Numbered from the stretch's first letter, positions 1 to 9,018 are shown. The stretch: DNA of 50,249 nucleotides from DATCJU01 sp036562635 (GCA_036562635.1 DATCJU010000115.1:1-50249); one strand, 5' to 3'. Numbers and translations: made by a program. Notes: generated by a model from the letters alone, not told the origin.

Positions 1-1
1 C

Positions 2-3000
2 GGCTCCGGCCAGCCCGTCGACTACGCGGTGGTCCGGGACGGCACCACCGACGTCACCGGCCGGCTCGACCCGGCCGGGTCGGGGCACGTGTGGCTGCGG
101 CAGGGCAGTGGCGTCACACACCCGACCCGGGCCGCGGCCGAGCGGCGGGCCGTGATCCACTACCACCGCCCGGACAGGAACTACGACGGCTGGACCCTCT
201 ACAACTGGTCGGGCTCGGCCGAGCCCAGCCCGTCCTGGCCCGAGTCACGGCAGCCCGACGGGCAGGACACGTTCGGCGTGTACTGGTCGGTGCCCCTGAC
301 CGAGGACGCGACCGGGCTGAGCTACATCATCCACCGCGGTGACCAGAAGGACCCGGACGCCGACCAACGGCTCGAACTGGGAGTCTCCGGGCACGAGGTG
401 TGGTACGTGACCGGCTCGGCCCGTCCTGACGGGTCGGCCTCCTACGTCCTGCCGCCGGCCTCGAGCCGGGCCGCCGGGGACGTCGACCTGACGAAGTCGA
501 AGGCGGTGTGGGTGAGCCGGGACCGTCTGGTCTGGGAGGTTCCGGTCGTCGCCACCTCCGGTTACCAGCTGCGGTACGACCCCGAGGGGCGGATCACGGT
601 GCAGGACGGCCGCCTGGCGGGCGGGAGCGTGCTGCGGCTGGAACCCGACCCGGAGGGCCTGCCGTCCGAGCTCGCGGACCGGTTCCCCCACCTGCGCGAC
701 AAGCCCGTCTTCCGGCTGCGGGATGCCGACGTGGGGCGGGTGCCCGAGGTGCTGCGCGGTCAGGTCGTCGCGGCACACCACGACGCCGCCGGCGCCCTGC
801 GGCACGCCACCGGGGTGCAGATCGGTGGGGTCCTGGACGACCTGTACGCGGAGCGGGCGAGCAAGCTCGACTACGGGCCGGTGTTCGACGGGCCGCGGCC
901 CACGTTGCGGTTGTGGGCGCCGACCGCGCAGAGCGTGCGCCTGCAGTTGTTCGACCGCCGGCCCCCGGCACCCGACGCCGCACCGAGCCAGGTGCTGGAC
1001 CTGCAGCGGGACGACACCACCGGAGCCTGGTCGATCACCGGGTCGCCGAGCTGGCGGGACCGGTACTACCGTTACGAGGTCACCGTGTGGCAGCCGGCGA
1101 CGCAGCGGGTGGAGAAGGCCGTGGTCACCGATCCGTACTCGGTGGCACTGAGCACCGACTCCACCCACTCGCAGATCGTGGACCTGACCGATCCGCGCAC
1201 CGCGCCGCCCGGTTGGCACCGTCACGTGGCCCACGGTCTGGGGGACGACCCCACCGAGCACGTCATCACCGAACTGCACGTGCGGGACTTCTCCGCCACC
1301 GACCCCACGGTGCCGGAGGTCGACCGTGGCACGTACCGCGCCTTCACCCACCGCGACTCCGCCGGGATGCGGCACCTGCGTCGGCTGGCCGAGGCGGGCA
1401 TGGACACCGTGCACCTGCTGCCCACCTTCGACATCGCCACCATCCCGGAGCGCCGCGAGGACCAGCAGCAGCCGCCCTGCGACCTGGCCGCGCTGCCCCC
1501 GGACTCGGAGCAGCAGCAGGAGTGCGTGACGCGCACCGCGGCCCGCGACGCCTACAACTGGGGCTACGACCCGCTGCACTACGACGTGCCCGAGGGGTCG
1601 TACGCCACCCCGGACGCCCGGGACGGCTGGGCGCGTTCCCGCCAGTACCGGGAGATGGTGCAGTCCCTGCACGAGGCCGGGCTGCGGGTCGTCGTCGACG
1701 TGGTCTACAACCACACCACCGCGGCCGGCAACGACCCGAAGTCGGTACTGGACCGGGTGGTGCCGGGTTACTACCACCGCCTGATGCCGGACGGGTCCGT
1801 GGCCAACTCCACCTGCTGTGCGAATACCGCGCCGGAGAACGCGATGATGGGCAAGCTCGTCGTCGACTCCGTGGTGCGCTGGGCGCGGCTGTACAAGGTC
1901 GACGGGTTCCGGTTCGACCTGATGGGGCACCACCCGAAGGCGAACATCCTGGCGGTGCGGGCCGCCCTGGACCAGTTGACCGTGGAGCGGGACGGGGTGG
2001 ACGGCCGACGTATCCGCATCTACGGCGAGGGATGGGACTTCGGCGAGGTCGCCGGCGGGGCCCGTTTCGAACAGGCCACCCAGGCGAACATGGCCGGCAC
2101 CGGTGTCGGCACCTTCAACGACCGGCTCCGCGACGCCGTCCGCGGGGGCGGCCCCTTCGACCCCGACCCGCGGGTTCAGGGCCTCGCCTCCGGGCTGGCC
2201 GGTGCCCCCAACGGCTCGCCGGCCAACGGCAGCCCCGAGGAGCAGGCGGCCCGGCTGACCAACTACACGGACCTGGTCAAGCTCGGCATGGCCGGTAACG
2301 GGGCCGACTTCGTGTTCCGCGGCACCGACGGGCGGATGCACACCGGCCGGGAGGTGTCGTACAACGGCGCACCGGCCGGCTACACGGCGACACCCGCCGA
2401 GGCCATCACCTACGTCGACGCGCACGACAACGAGACGCTCTACGACGCGCTGGCCTACAAGCTGCCCCAGTCCACCTCGATGGCGGACCGGGTGCGCATG
2501 CAGGTGCTGGCGTTGGCGCCCGCCCTGCTGGGCCAGGGACAGCCGTTCGTGCTCGCCGGCACCGAGTTCCTGCGCTCGAAGTCGCTGGACCGCAACAGCT
2601 ACGACAGCGGTGACTGGTTCAACCGCTACGACCCCACCCTGCGGACCAGTGTCTTCGGCTCCGGGTTGCCCCCGGCGGCGGACAACCAGGACAAGTGGCC
2701 GTACGCGCGGCCCCTGCTGGCCGACCCGGCGTTGCGGCCCACCACGGCCGACATGCAGAGCACGGTGGACCGCACCCTCGACCTGCTGCGCATCCGCCGC
2801 TCCTCGCAGCTGTTCACCCTGAACGACCCGGTCGCGGTGCAGCAGAAGCTGTCCTTCCCCGACCCGGGTCCGGCCGCCGGTCCGGGGGTGATCGTGGCGT
2901 ACTTGGACGACACCGTCGGGCGGGACGTCGACCCGGAGCGGCGTGGGGTGGTGGTGGTGTTCAACCCGCGGCCCGAGGAGCAGTCGGTGCACCTGCCCAC

Positions 3001-3124
3001 CGGTGGTGGCTGGCGGCTGCACGAGGTCCAGGCGAACGGGCACGACCCGGTCGTCGCGGCCACCCGGATCGAGGGTGACACGGCGGTCGTGCCGGCCAGG
3101 AGCGTGGCCGTCCTGGTGCGCTGA
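2..3124 (+). CDS. pulA: Pullulanase-type alpha-1,6-glucosidase, 5' end outside the window
   Basis: Glycoside hydrolase family 13 debranching enzyme, expected to hydrolyse alpha-1,6 branch links in pullulan, starch or glycogen. The frame is open from base 2, so the N-terminus (and any signal peptide) lies outside the window; about 1,040 residues are visible. Seen: an N-terminal bacterial pullulanase-associated carbohydrate domain (YHRPDRNYDGWTLYNW), a CBM48-like segment (PTLRLWAPTAQSVRLQLFD), the pullulanase signature YNWGYDP, region I VVDVVYNH, the nucleophile Asp in GFRFDLMGHH (codon 1916-1918), the acid/base Glu in YGEGWDF (codon 2027-2029) and region IV DAHDNET. The C-terminal beta domain is complete and the gene ends normally. 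The set of GH13 motifs makes the family call secure; whether the enzyme is secreted or cytoplasmic cannot be judged without the start. Confidence 0.93.
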   Translation, partial: GSGQPVDYAVVRDGTTDVTGRLDPAGSGHVWLRQGSGVTHPTRAAAERRAVIHYHRPDRNYDGWTLYNWSGSAEPSPSWPESRQPDGQDTFGVYWSVPLTEDATGLSYIIHRGDQKDPDADQRLELGVSGHEVWYVTGSARPDGSASYVLPPASSRAAGDVDLTKSKAVWVSRDRLVWEVPVVATSGYQLRYDPEGRITVQDGRLAGGSVLRLEPDPEGLPSELADRFPHLRDKPVFRLRDADVGRVPEVLRGQVVAAHHDAAGALRHATGVQIGGVLDDLYAERASKLDYGPVFDGPRPTLRLWAPTAQSVRLQLFDRRPPAPDAAPSQVLDLQRDDTTGAWSITGSPSWRDRYYRYEVTVWQPATQRVEKAVVTDPYSVALSTDSTHSQIVDLTDPRTAPPGWHRHVAHGLGDDPTEHVITELHVRDFSATDPTVPEVDRGTYRAFTHRDSAGMRHLRRLAEAGMDTVHLLPTFDIATIPERREDQQQPPCDLAALPPDSEQQQECVTRTAARDAYNWGYDPLHYDVPEGSYATPDARDGWARSRQYREMVQSLHEAGLRVVVDVVYNHTTAAGNDPKSVLDRVVPGYYHRLMPDGSVANSTCCANTAPENAMMGKLVVDSVVRWARLYKVDGFRFDLMGHHPKANILAVRAALDQLTVERDGVDGRRIRIYGEGWDFGEVAGGARFEQATQANMAGTGVGTFNDRLRDAVRGGGPFDPDPRVQGLASGLAGAPNGSPANGSPEEQAARLTNYTDLVKLGMAGNGADFVFRGTDGRMHTGREVSYNGAPAGYTATPAEAITYVDAHDNETLYDALAYKLPQSTSMADRVRMQVLALAPALLGQGQPFVLAGTEFLRSKSLDRNSYDSGDWFNRYDPTLRTSVFGSGLPPAADNQDKWPYARPLLADPALRPTTADMQSTVDRTLDLLRIRRSSQLFTLNDPVAVQQKLSFPDPGPAAGPGVIVAYLDDTVGRDVDPERRGVVVVFNPRPEEQSVHLPTGGGWRLHEVQANGHDPVVAATRIEGDTAVVPARSVAVLVR

Positions 3125-3134
3125 CCCGGGCGTC

Positions 3135-3180
3135 CGGCACGGGGCCGGGACGGTGACCGCCGTCTCGGCCCCTGCCGTTT
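3135..3180 (+). terminator. Hairpin terminator after the pullulanase gene
   Basis: A long near-perfect inverted repeat begins 10 bp after the pullulanase stop: CGGCACGGGGCCGGGACGG pairs with the segment ending CCCCTGCCG at 3177, followed by TTT. It sits between the pullulanase gene and the convergent gene on the minus strand. Confidence 0.6.
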
Positions 3181-3234
3181 CCGCAGGCGTGGTCGCGTCC
3201 CACCGGTCGTCGTGCCGACCGGTGTCGTCCGGGC

Positions 3235-3891
3235 TCAGTCACCGGTCTCCGAGTTCGGGGCCGACACCTCCTTGGACTGCGAGGAGCCCCGCTGGCGCAG
3301 GAAGATGGACAGCACGACCAGCGTCCCCACCGCCAGGAACTCGCTCTGCCAGTTCTGCATCGACTGGAACCAGAAGTCGCTGCTGAGCAGGAAGTGGAGC
3401 GGGCTGATGGGCGGTTGCCCGTGCAGGGCCTGCCGGTCGTTGTAGGCGGCGGTGCCGCCGAGCAGGTGCAGCACGAAGGACAGCAGGAACAGCCCGAACA
3501 GCGCGAGGGAGAGGCTGTTGTCGTACAACCGGCGCACCGCTCCGCGACGGTGTCTCCGCACCACGGCCGGGGAGTCGGGGGTCACGGCGCGCCCCACCTC
3601 GGAACCGGGGTCGTGCGGCGCACGGGATTCGGGGGAGCCCCGCTGCACCAGGAGGGCGGTCAGCACCACGTACGCGGCCATCTGCAGGAACTCCGACTCC
3701 CAGTTCTCGAAGGTCGCCTCGACGAACTCCCCGCTGGCCAGGTACGACAGGTACCCCCGCGTCGCCTGACCGTGTTCGGTCAGCTCCTGGTTGTCCGCCT
3801 GCCAACCGAAGACGCTCTGCAGGACGACGAACAGCAGGAACGCCCCGAACAGCACCAGCGACAGCGCGTTGCGCGCCATCCATCCCCGCAC
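3235..3891 (-). CDS. Internally duplicated small membrane protein (DUF6766-like)
   Basis: A 218-residue predicted membrane protein made of two copies of one unit. Each half has the plan [N-S-L-x-L]-hydrophobic helix, a polar extracytoplasmic loop, an NW(E/Q)SEFL motif, a second hydrophobic helix and an (V/L)RQRGS tail: residues about 5-90 and about 123-210. That gives four membrane segments. The GTG start at 3891 is preceded by a strong GAGGAGGT Shine-Dalgarno with 5-nt spacing; the longer upstream frame lacks this. I recognise the NWQSEFL motif as typical of the DUF6766 family, whose function I do not know. It stands alone, convergent with the pullulanase gene and divergent from rnz. Nothing in the sequence gives a biochemical role. 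Confidence 0.72.
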   Translation of the reverse strand: MRGWMARNALSLVLFGAFLLFVVLQSVFGWQADNQELTEHGQATRGYLSYLASGEFVEATFENWESEFLQMAAYVVLTALLVQRGSPESRAPHDPGSEVGRAVTPDSPAVVRRHRRGAVRRLYDNSLSLALFGLFLLSFVLHLLGGTAAYNDRQALHGQPPISPLHFLLSSDFWFQSMQNWQSEFLAVGTLVVLSIFLRQRGSSQSKEVSAPNSETGD

Positions 3892-4128
3892 GGCCGACCT
3901 CCTCGCCCCTTCCAGGTCACGGCCGCGAGCACCCGGAGGACCGGCGGCCCGCAGCTCGCCGTCCCCGGCCGGGACGCGGAGCCGCGGATCCGGTCGGCCT
4001 GCGTCCTCGTGCGCGGTGGTGTCCGCGTGGAACGCCCGGCGGTGCCCGCACCGCTGTCCCGCGACTGCCCCGGTGTACCCGGGTTCCCACGCCGGTACCC
4101 CACGCAGGCGGAGCGCTATCGTCCGGCC
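3892..4128. other. Divergent intergenic region between membrane protein and rnz
   Basis: About 240 bp without a supported gene. It holds the GAGGAGGT ribosome binding site of the minus-strand gene at its left edge and a TATCGT hexamer (4117-4122) six bases before the rnz GTG. The latter looks like a -10 box of a leaderless transcript, because rnz has no Shine-Dalgarno sequence. No clear -35 element is visible. Confidence 0.4.
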
Positions 4129-5043
4129 GTGTCGAACCGGGAACTGGTCGTCCTGGGCACCGCCAGCCAGGTGCCCACCCGGCACCGCAACCACAACGGC
4201 TATCTGCTGCGCTGGGACGGTGAGGGGTTGCTGTTCGACCCCGGGGAGGGCACCCAGCGGCAGATGCTGCTCGCAGGTGTGTCCGCCACCGACATCACCC
4301 GCATCTGCATCAGCCACTTCCACGGCGACCACTGCCTGGGGCTGCCCGGGGTGGTGCAACGACTGTCCCTGGACCGGGTGCCGCACCCGGTGTGGGCGCA
4401 CTACCCGGCGTCGGGGCAGCACTTCTTCGAGCGGCTCCGGCGCGCCAGTGTCTTCCACGAGGTCGCCGACCTGCGTCAGGCACCAGTGGAACGGGACGGT
4501 CCGGTCGCCTCCGGCGCGTTCGGTGTGCTGGAGGCCCGGCGGCTGGAGCACCCGGTGGAGAGCTTCGGGTACCGGTTGGTCGAGCCGGACGGCCGCCGGA
4601 TGCTGCCCGAGCAGCTGGCCCGGTTCGGGATCACCGGCCCCCGGGTCGGGCAGCTGCAGCGTGCCGGTCGGCTGGAGGTCGACGGCCGGGCCGTGACGGT
4701 GGAGGAGGTCAGTGTCCCTCGGTGTGGCCAGCGGTTCGCGTTCGTGATGGACACCCGGTTGTGCGACGCGGTGTACGAGCTCGCCGAGGGAGCGGACCTG
4801 CTGGTGATCGAGTCCACCTTCCTGGGCGAGGACACCGCGCTCGCCACGGAGTACGGGCACCTCACCGCGGCCCAGGCGGCCCGGGTCGCCGCCGAGTGCG
4901 GGGTGCGCCGCCTGGTGCTCACGCACTTCTCCCAGCGCTACCCCGATCCGGCCCGTTTCCATGCGGAGGCGGCCGAGGTGTTCGACGGGGAGATCGTGGT
5001 GGCCGCCGATCTGACGCGCGTCCCGGTCCCACCCCGTCGCTGA
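4129..5043 (+). CDS. rnz: Ribonuclease Z (tRNA 3' endonuclease)
   Basis: Zn-dependent metallo-beta-lactamase-fold endonuclease that removes 3' trailers from tRNA precursors. The 304-residue protein has the tRNase Z signature HFHGDHCLGLPG, an N-terminal LGTASQVPTRHRNHNGYLL segment, a flexible-arm region in the middle, the distal metal ligands in FVMDTRLCD and ESTFL, and the C-terminal HLTAAQAA...LTHFSQRY motif. Length fits the family. The GTG start at 4129 was chosen because homology begins immediately after it and a -10-like TATCGT lies six bases upstream, suggesting a leaderless mRNA. It is monocistronic, ending about 180 bp before ndk. Confidence 0.93.
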   Translation: MSNRELVVLGTASQVPTRHRNHNGYLLRWDGEGLLFDPGEGTQRQMLLAGVSATDITRICISHFHGDHCLGLPGVVQRLSLDRVPHPVWAHYPASGQHFFERLRRASVFHEVADLRQAPVERDGPVASGAFGVLEARRLEHPVESFGYRLVEPDGRRMLPEQLARFGITGPRVGQLQRAGRLEVDGRAVTVEEVSVPRCGQRFAFVMDTRLCDAVYELAEGADLLVIESTFLGEDTALATEYGHLTAAQAARVAAECGVRRLVLTHFSQRYPDPARFHAEAAEVFDGEIVVAADLTRVPVPPRR

Positions 5044-5171
5044 CCGAGCGGGTTCGGCCGGCGCCCCGGCGGCCCGGTGTCCGAGGGCGAGCATTCTCGA
5101 TCCCGCCGGAGTCGGCGGGGAGGTGTTCCGGCGACTTCGGGGATATGCACTCGTTCGGCCGATCCGCGGGC

Positions 5172-5177
5172 TAGGCT
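5172..5177 (+). promoter_or_regulatory. Candidate -10 box TAGGCT upstream of ndk
   Basis: TAGGCT fits the actinobacterial TANNNT -10 consensus and lies 44 bp before the ndk start. The identical hexamer recurs in front of proA (44500), nadD (46058) and degV (48696), which supports it as a promoter element. No convincing -35 box is visible. Confidence 0.45.
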
Positions 5178-5220
5178 CCATCTGACCCGTTCGAGTAACG
5201 CGAGTAGGAGAGAAGATCCA

Positions 5221-5631
5221 GTGACGGAGCGCACCCTGGTCCTGGTCAAGCCGGACGGCGTCAGCCGCGGCCTGGTCGGTGAGGTGATCTCCCGCATCGA
5301 GCGCAAGGGCCTGAAGCTGGTCGCCCTCGAGCTGCGCCACGTGGAGCGGGAGCTCGCCGAGCAGCACTACGCGGAGCACGCGGACAAGCCGTTCTTCGGG
5401 TCGCTGCTGGAGTTCATCACCTCCGGGCCGGTCGTGGCCGCCGTGGTGGAGGGCCCGCGGGCCATCGCTGCGTTCCGCCAGCTCGCCGGGGGCACCGACC
5501 CGGTGGAGAAGGCCACCCCTGGCACGATCCGCGGCGACTTCGCCCTGGAGACGCAGTCGAACCTGGTGCACGGGTCCGACTCGCCCGAGTCCGCAGAGCG
5601 TGAGATCAAGCTGTGGTTCCCTGAGCTGTGA
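5221..5631 (+). CDS. ndk: Nucleoside diphosphate kinase
   Basis: Transfers the gamma phosphate of ATP to nucleoside diphosphates through a phosphohistidine, keeping (d)NTP pools balanced. The 136-residue protein starts TERTLVLVKPDGVSRG, carries the catalytic His in NLVHGSDS and the Kpn-loop-like segment, and has the standard bacterial length. GTG at 5221 is preceded by GTAGGAGAG. Its stop overlaps the GTG start of the following acetyltransferase gene (GTGA), so the two are probably translationally coupled. In mycobacteria ndk lies directly beside rne; here about 21 kb separates the two. Confidence 0.97.
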   Translation: MTERTLVLVKPDGVSRGLVGEVISRIERKGLKLVALELRHVERELAEQHYAEHADKPFFGSLLEFITSGPVVAAVVEGPRAIAAFRQLAGGTDPVEKATPGTIRGDFALETQSNLVHGSDSPESAEREIKLWFPEL

Positions 5632-6161
5632 GAGAAGAACTCGATTTACCCTCCGGGCCCCACTGCGTCGATCTGCCCTATCCGGGGCTGGTCGACGCAG
5701 TGGCCCGCCTGTGGCTGAGAGTGTCTCGGGCCGGTGGGGCGGTCGACTTCACGCCCGACGTCGATCCGGCCGAAGTGCAGGCTGCCGCGGTGCGTGCCCT
5801 CGCCGAGGTGGCCGAACGACGAGCGCACATGTTGGTCCTGTGGCGGGGTGACGACCTGGTCGGGCTGGCCTTCCTGGAACGCGGTGACCACCAGTTGACC
5901 CGGCACCGTGGGATGGTCAAGCGACTGATGGTCGACCCCTCGCTGCAGGGCCAGGGCTGGGGTGCGCGGCTGTTGGAGGCCTGCGCCGACCTGGCGCGGC
6001 GTCAGGGCATCGAGCGGCTCTACCTGTCCGCTCGGGACGGCACCGGGCTGCCTGAGTACTACGCCCGCCGTGGCTGGCACGAGATCGGCCGGTTCCCCAA
6101 GGCGGTCCGTGTGGCACCCGGGGACGAGCGCGACGAGGTGTGGTTCCACCGCGAACTCTGA
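5628..6161 (+). CDS. GNAT-family N-acetyltransferase
   Basis: A 177-residue acetyl-CoA-dependent acyltransferase of the GNAT fold. The core motif A is MVKRLMVDPSLQGQGWGARLLEA (pyrophosphate-binding QGQGxGxxL), followed by a motif B region YLSARDGTGLPEYYARRGWHEIGRF. The N-terminal part (VDAVARLWLRV) contributes the substrate pocket and is not diagnostic. The gene overlaps the ndk stop by 4 nt, so it is expressed with ndk, but the substrate cannot be inferred. A 92-bp gap separates it from the ABC exporter operon. Confidence 0.85.
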   Translation: MREELDLPSGPHCVDLPYPGLVDAVARLWLRVSRAGGAVDFTPDVDPAEVQAAAVRALAEVAERRAHMLVLWRGDDLVGLAFLERGDHQLTRHRGMVKRLMVDPSLQGQGWGARLLEACADLARRQGIERLYLSARDGTGLPEYYARRGWHEIGRFPKAVRVAPGDERDEVWFHREL

Positions 6162-6219
6162 CCCACCCGATCCGACCGGAGCGTGGTGACGCCGGGCCCA
6201 CGGCACGCAGAGGTGTTTA

Positions 6220-6245
6220 TTGACGCTGGTCAGGGCCATTACAGT
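6220..6245 (+). promoter_or_regulatory. Possible promoter of the ABC exporter operon
   Basis: TTGACG at 6220-6225 and TACAGT at 6240-6245 stand 8 bp before a GTG start that has no Shine-Dalgarno, consistent with a leaderless transcript. The 14-bp spacer is shorter than the usual 17-18 bp, so only the -10 part is well supported. Confidence 0.4.
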
Positions 6246-6253
6246 GCTGGGCC

Positions 6254-7186
6254 GTGATCGGCGACCAAGCTCTGGTGCGCGCCCGGGGGCTCGTCAAGAG
6301 GTTCGGAGATTTCGAGGCGGTACGCGGGATCGACGTGGACGTCCGGCCCGGCGAGGCGTTCGGGTTCCTCGGGCCCAACGGCGCAGGGAAGTCCTCCACC
6401 ATGCGCATGGTGGCCTGTGTGTCCCCACGGACGGCGGGTGACCTGCGTGTGCTGGGCATGGACCCCGACGTCGACGGCCCCCGTATCCGGGCCCGTCTGG
6501 GCGTGGTGCCGCAGCAGGACACCCTGGACACCGAGTTGACCGTCCGGGAGAACCTGCACGTCTACGGTCGCTACTTCGGTCTGTCCCGCGCCCAGGTGCG
6601 GGCCAAGGCCGAGAAGCTGTTGGAGTTCGCCCGACTCACCGAACGTGCGGACGACCCGGTGGAGCCGTTGTCGGGCGGCATGAAACGGCGGCTGACCATC
6701 GCGCGGTCGCTGGTCAACGACCCCGAGCTGCTGTTGCTGGACGAACCCACCACCGGACTGGACCCGCAGGCCCGGCACCTGCTGTGGGACCGGCTGTTCC
6801 AGCTCAAACAGTCCGGCGTCACCCTGATCGTCACCACCCACTACATGGACGAGGCCGAGCAGCTGTGCGACCGGCTGGTCATCATGGACGGTGGCCGCAT
6901 CGTCGCCGAGGGCTCGCCGGCCGAGCTGATCCACCGCCACTCCACGCGTGAGGTGCTGGAGCTGCGGTTCGCCCCGGGGGAGCAGGACGCGGCCCTGCCC
7001 CGGGTGCGGGACCTGGCCGAGCGTGTCGAGGTCCTGCCGGACCGGTTGCTGCTGTACACCACGGACGGGGACGCCTCGTTGTCCGCGGTGCACCGCCGGG
7101 ACGTGCGCCCGGTGTCGTCTCTGGTGCGCCGAAGCACCCTGGAGGACGTGTTCCTGCACCTGACCGGCCGTAACCTCGTGGACTGA
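6254..7186 (+). CDS. ABC-2 type exporter, ATP-binding protein (DrrA-like)
   Basis: Nucleotide-binding subunit of a drug/lipid-type exporter. All motifs are intact: Walker A GPNGAGKSS, Q-loop VVPQQDTLD, signature LSGGMKRRL, Walker B LLLDEPTTGLDP and H-loop VTTHYMDEA. The 310-residue length includes a C-terminal extension with alternating strands (VEVLPDRLLLYTTDGDA) and the RSTLEDVFLHLTGR tail typical of the DrrA/CcmA/NodI group. GTG at 6254 begins directly at the conserved N-terminus. It is followed by two ABC-2 permeases with gaps of 10 and 9 bp, forming a complete two-permease transporter. Substrate unknown. Confidence 0.93.
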   Translation: MIGDQALVRARGLVKRFGDFEAVRGIDVDVRPGEAFGFLGPNGAGKSSTMRMVACVSPRTAGDLRVLGMDPDVDGPRIRARLGVVPQQDTLDTELTVRENLHVYGRYFGLSRAQVRAKAEKLLEFARLTERADDPVEPLSGGMKRRLTIARSLVNDPELLLLDEPTTGLDPQARHLLWDRLFQLKQSGVTLIVTTHYMDEAEQLCDRLVIMDGGRIVAEGSPAELIHRHSTREVLELRFAPGEQDAALPRVRDLAERVEVLPDRLLLYTTDGDASLSAVHRRDVRPVSSLVRRSTLEDVFLHLTGRNLVD

Positions 7187-7196
7187 AGGAGCGGAC

Positions 7197-8039
7197 GTGT
7201 CTTCCTCGTCGCGTGCCCACCGCCCGACCTCGCGGTCCACCGGCCGTGTCGTCGGCGGGTTCCGGGCCAGCCTGCTCGTGGTCGAGGGGCTGTGGACCTG
7301 GTACCGCCGCAACTGGCGGGCCTCGGCGGTGTCCAGCTTCGTGCAGCCGTTGCTGTACCTGCTGGCCCTCGGGTGGGGACTGGGTGCGCTCGTCGACGGT
7401 GAGGGTCGGGCCGCCCGGGCCACGGGCGGGGTCTCCTACCTGGAGTACCTCGCTCCCGCGCTGGTGGTGATGTCCGCGGTGCAGAACGCCGCCGGGGAGA
7501 GCACCTATCCGGTGCTGTCGGGGTTCAAGTGGCAGAAGAACTACTGGGCGGTCGTGGCGACACCGATCGGTCCCGCCCAGCTGGCCACGGGGCAGCTGCT
7601 GTGGATCGTGATCCGGCTGTCGATCTCCGGGGCGGTGTACCTGCTGGTTGCGACGCTGCTGGGCGCGGTCGGCGGGCCGGGCGTACCGGCGTTGTTGCTG
7701 GTCGCCGTGCTGACCGGGATGGCCCTCGCCGCCCCGCTCGTGGCCTACTCGGCGTCGCTCACCAGCGAGGGCCAGGAGTTCAACATGGTGTCCCGGTTCG
7801 TCGTGGTGCCCATGACGTTGTTCGCCGGCACCTTCTTCCCGGTGGAGCAGCTCCCCGCCGTGGTCCGTCCGTTGGCCTGGATCACCCCGCTGTGGCACGG
7901 CACCGAGCTGGCCCGGGGTGCTGCGCTCGGCGGCCTGGAGTTGTGGCCGGCCCTGGGTCACGTCGCCTACCTGGTGCTGCTGCTGGCGGCGGGGGTTGTC
8001 CTGGCCCACCGGCGGTTCCGGATCCGACTGGCGGAGTGA
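7197..8039 (+). CDS. ABC-2 type exporter permease 1
   Basis: A 280-residue integral membrane protein with about six transmembrane segments and the ABC-2 permease layout: a first helix after WYRRNWRASAVSSFVQPLLYLLALGWGLG, a cytoplasmic loop, and the late motif ...PMTLFAGTFFPVEQLPAVVRPLAWITPLWHGTELARG, which is the classical ABC-2 C-terminal signature. GTG at 7197 follows AAGGAG. It pairs with the next gene, a paralogue, so the exporter is a heterodimer of membrane domains served by the upstream ATPase. Confidence 0.9.
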   Translation: MSSSSRAHRPTSRSTGRVVGGFRASLLVVEGLWTWYRRNWRASAVSSFVQPLLYLLALGWGLGALVDGEGRAARATGGVSYLEYLAPALVVMSAVQNAAGESTYPVLSGFKWQKNYWAVVATPIGPAQLATGQLLWIVIRLSISGAVYLLVATLLGAVGGPGVPALLLVAVLTGMALAAPLVAYSASLTSEGQEFNMVSRFVVVPMTLFAGTFFPVEQLPAVVRPLAWITPLWHGTELARGAALGGLELWPALGHVAYLVLLLAAGVVLAHRRFRIRLAE

Positions 8040-8048
8040 GGGGGAGCG

Positions 8049-8900
8049 GTGGTCCAGGACGTGGTGACGACGGGGACGAGACCCCCGGTCCCGCGGCGGC
8101 GGGGGTTGCTGCTGCGGATCGTGCCGCCCGCCCTGTACGTGGGTCGGGCCCGGGCGGTGGTGGAGCGGGCGTTGACGGCCGGCCGGCGGGAGTGGCTGGT
8201 CATCGTGTCCGGCTTCTTCGAGCCGCTGTTCTTCCTGCTGGCCCTGGGGCAGGGCCTGGGGTCGCTGGTGGGCGAGGTGACCGGGCCGGGTGGGCGGCCG
8301 CTCAGCTACGCCGAGTACGTCGCCCCGGCGCTCCTGGCGGCCTCGGCGATGAACGGTGCGATCTACGACGCCACGTTCAACGTCTTCTTCCGGTTCAAGT
8401 ACGCCAAGCTGTACGACGCGATGTTGGCCACGCCGCTGGGGCCGGCGGACATCGCGCTCGGGGAGGTCGGCTGGGCGTTGCTGCGTGGCGGCATGTACGC
8501 CGCGGGGTTCCTGACGGTCATGCTCGGGGGCGGGCTGATCGGCTCCTGGTGGGCGGTGCTGGCCCTGCCGGCCGCGCTGCTGGTGGCGCTGGCGTTCGCC
8601 GCGGTGGGCATGGCGGTGACGACGTGGATACGGTCCTGGCAGGACTTCGAGTTCGTACAGCTCGTGCTGCTGCCGATGTTCCTGTTCTCCACCACCTTCT
8701 ACCCGTTGGAGGTCTATCCGCGGGCGATCCAGCTCGTGGTGGAGGCGCTGCCCCTGTACCACGCCATCGAGCTGATGCGTGGGCTGACCACCGGCATGGT
8801 GCACACGGGGATGCTCGGGCACACGGCCTACTTCGTGGTGATGGCGGGGGTGGGGATCGTGGTGACCGCCCGTCGGCTCGGGGCGCTGTTGCTCCGCTGA
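8049..8900 (+). CDS. ABC-2 type exporter permease 2
   Basis: A 283-residue paralogue of the preceding permease, with the same YAEYVAPALLAASAMNGAIYDATFNVFFRFKYAK region and the terminal signature PMFLFSTTFYPLEVYPRAIQLVVEALPLYHAIELMRGLTTG. About six membrane segments are evident from the hydrophobic runs. The start GTG at 8049 lies 9 bp after the stop of permease 1. An imperfect inverted repeat (GAGCCGTC... at 8899 with ...GGGGTGACGGCTC near 8965) follows the gene and may end the operon. Confidence 0.9.
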   Translation: MVQDVVTTGTRPPVPRRRGLLLRIVPPALYVGRARAVVERALTAGRREWLVIVSGFFEPLFFLLALGQGLGSLVGEVTGPGGRPLSYAEYVAPALLAASAMNGAIYDATFNVFFRFKYAKLYDAMLATPLGPADIALGEVGWALLRGGMYAAGFLTVMLGGGLIGSWWAVLALPAALLVALAFAAVGMAVTTWIRSWQDFEFVQLVLLPMFLFSTTFYPLEVYPRAIQLVVEALPLYHAIELMRGLTTGMVHTGMLGHTAYFVVMAGVGIVVTARRLGALLLR

Positions 8901-8979
8901 GCCGTCCGACACCCCGTCCGGCGAACCCTCGTCACTCCCGGGTGAGTCGGGGGTGACGGCTCGGACTTTTCGCCTGCGA

Positions 8980-9010
8980 TTGGTACCACCCGCTCGGGCG
9001 CCTCTACCCT
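8980..9010 (+). promoter_or_regulatory. Possible promoter of the radical SAM gene
   Basis: TTGGTA (8980-8985) and TACCCT (9005-9010) are separated by 19 bp, and TACCCT ends 8 bp before the GTG start at 9019, which lacks a Shine-Dalgarno. This suggests a leaderless transcript; the spacer is slightly long. Confidence 0.4.
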
Positions 9011-9018
9011 GGTGCGTT

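Noticed and set aside
245..3043. A 932-codon frame antisense to the pullulanase gene
   Set aside because: Same reason: shadow of a strongly conserved GH13 gene on the other strand.
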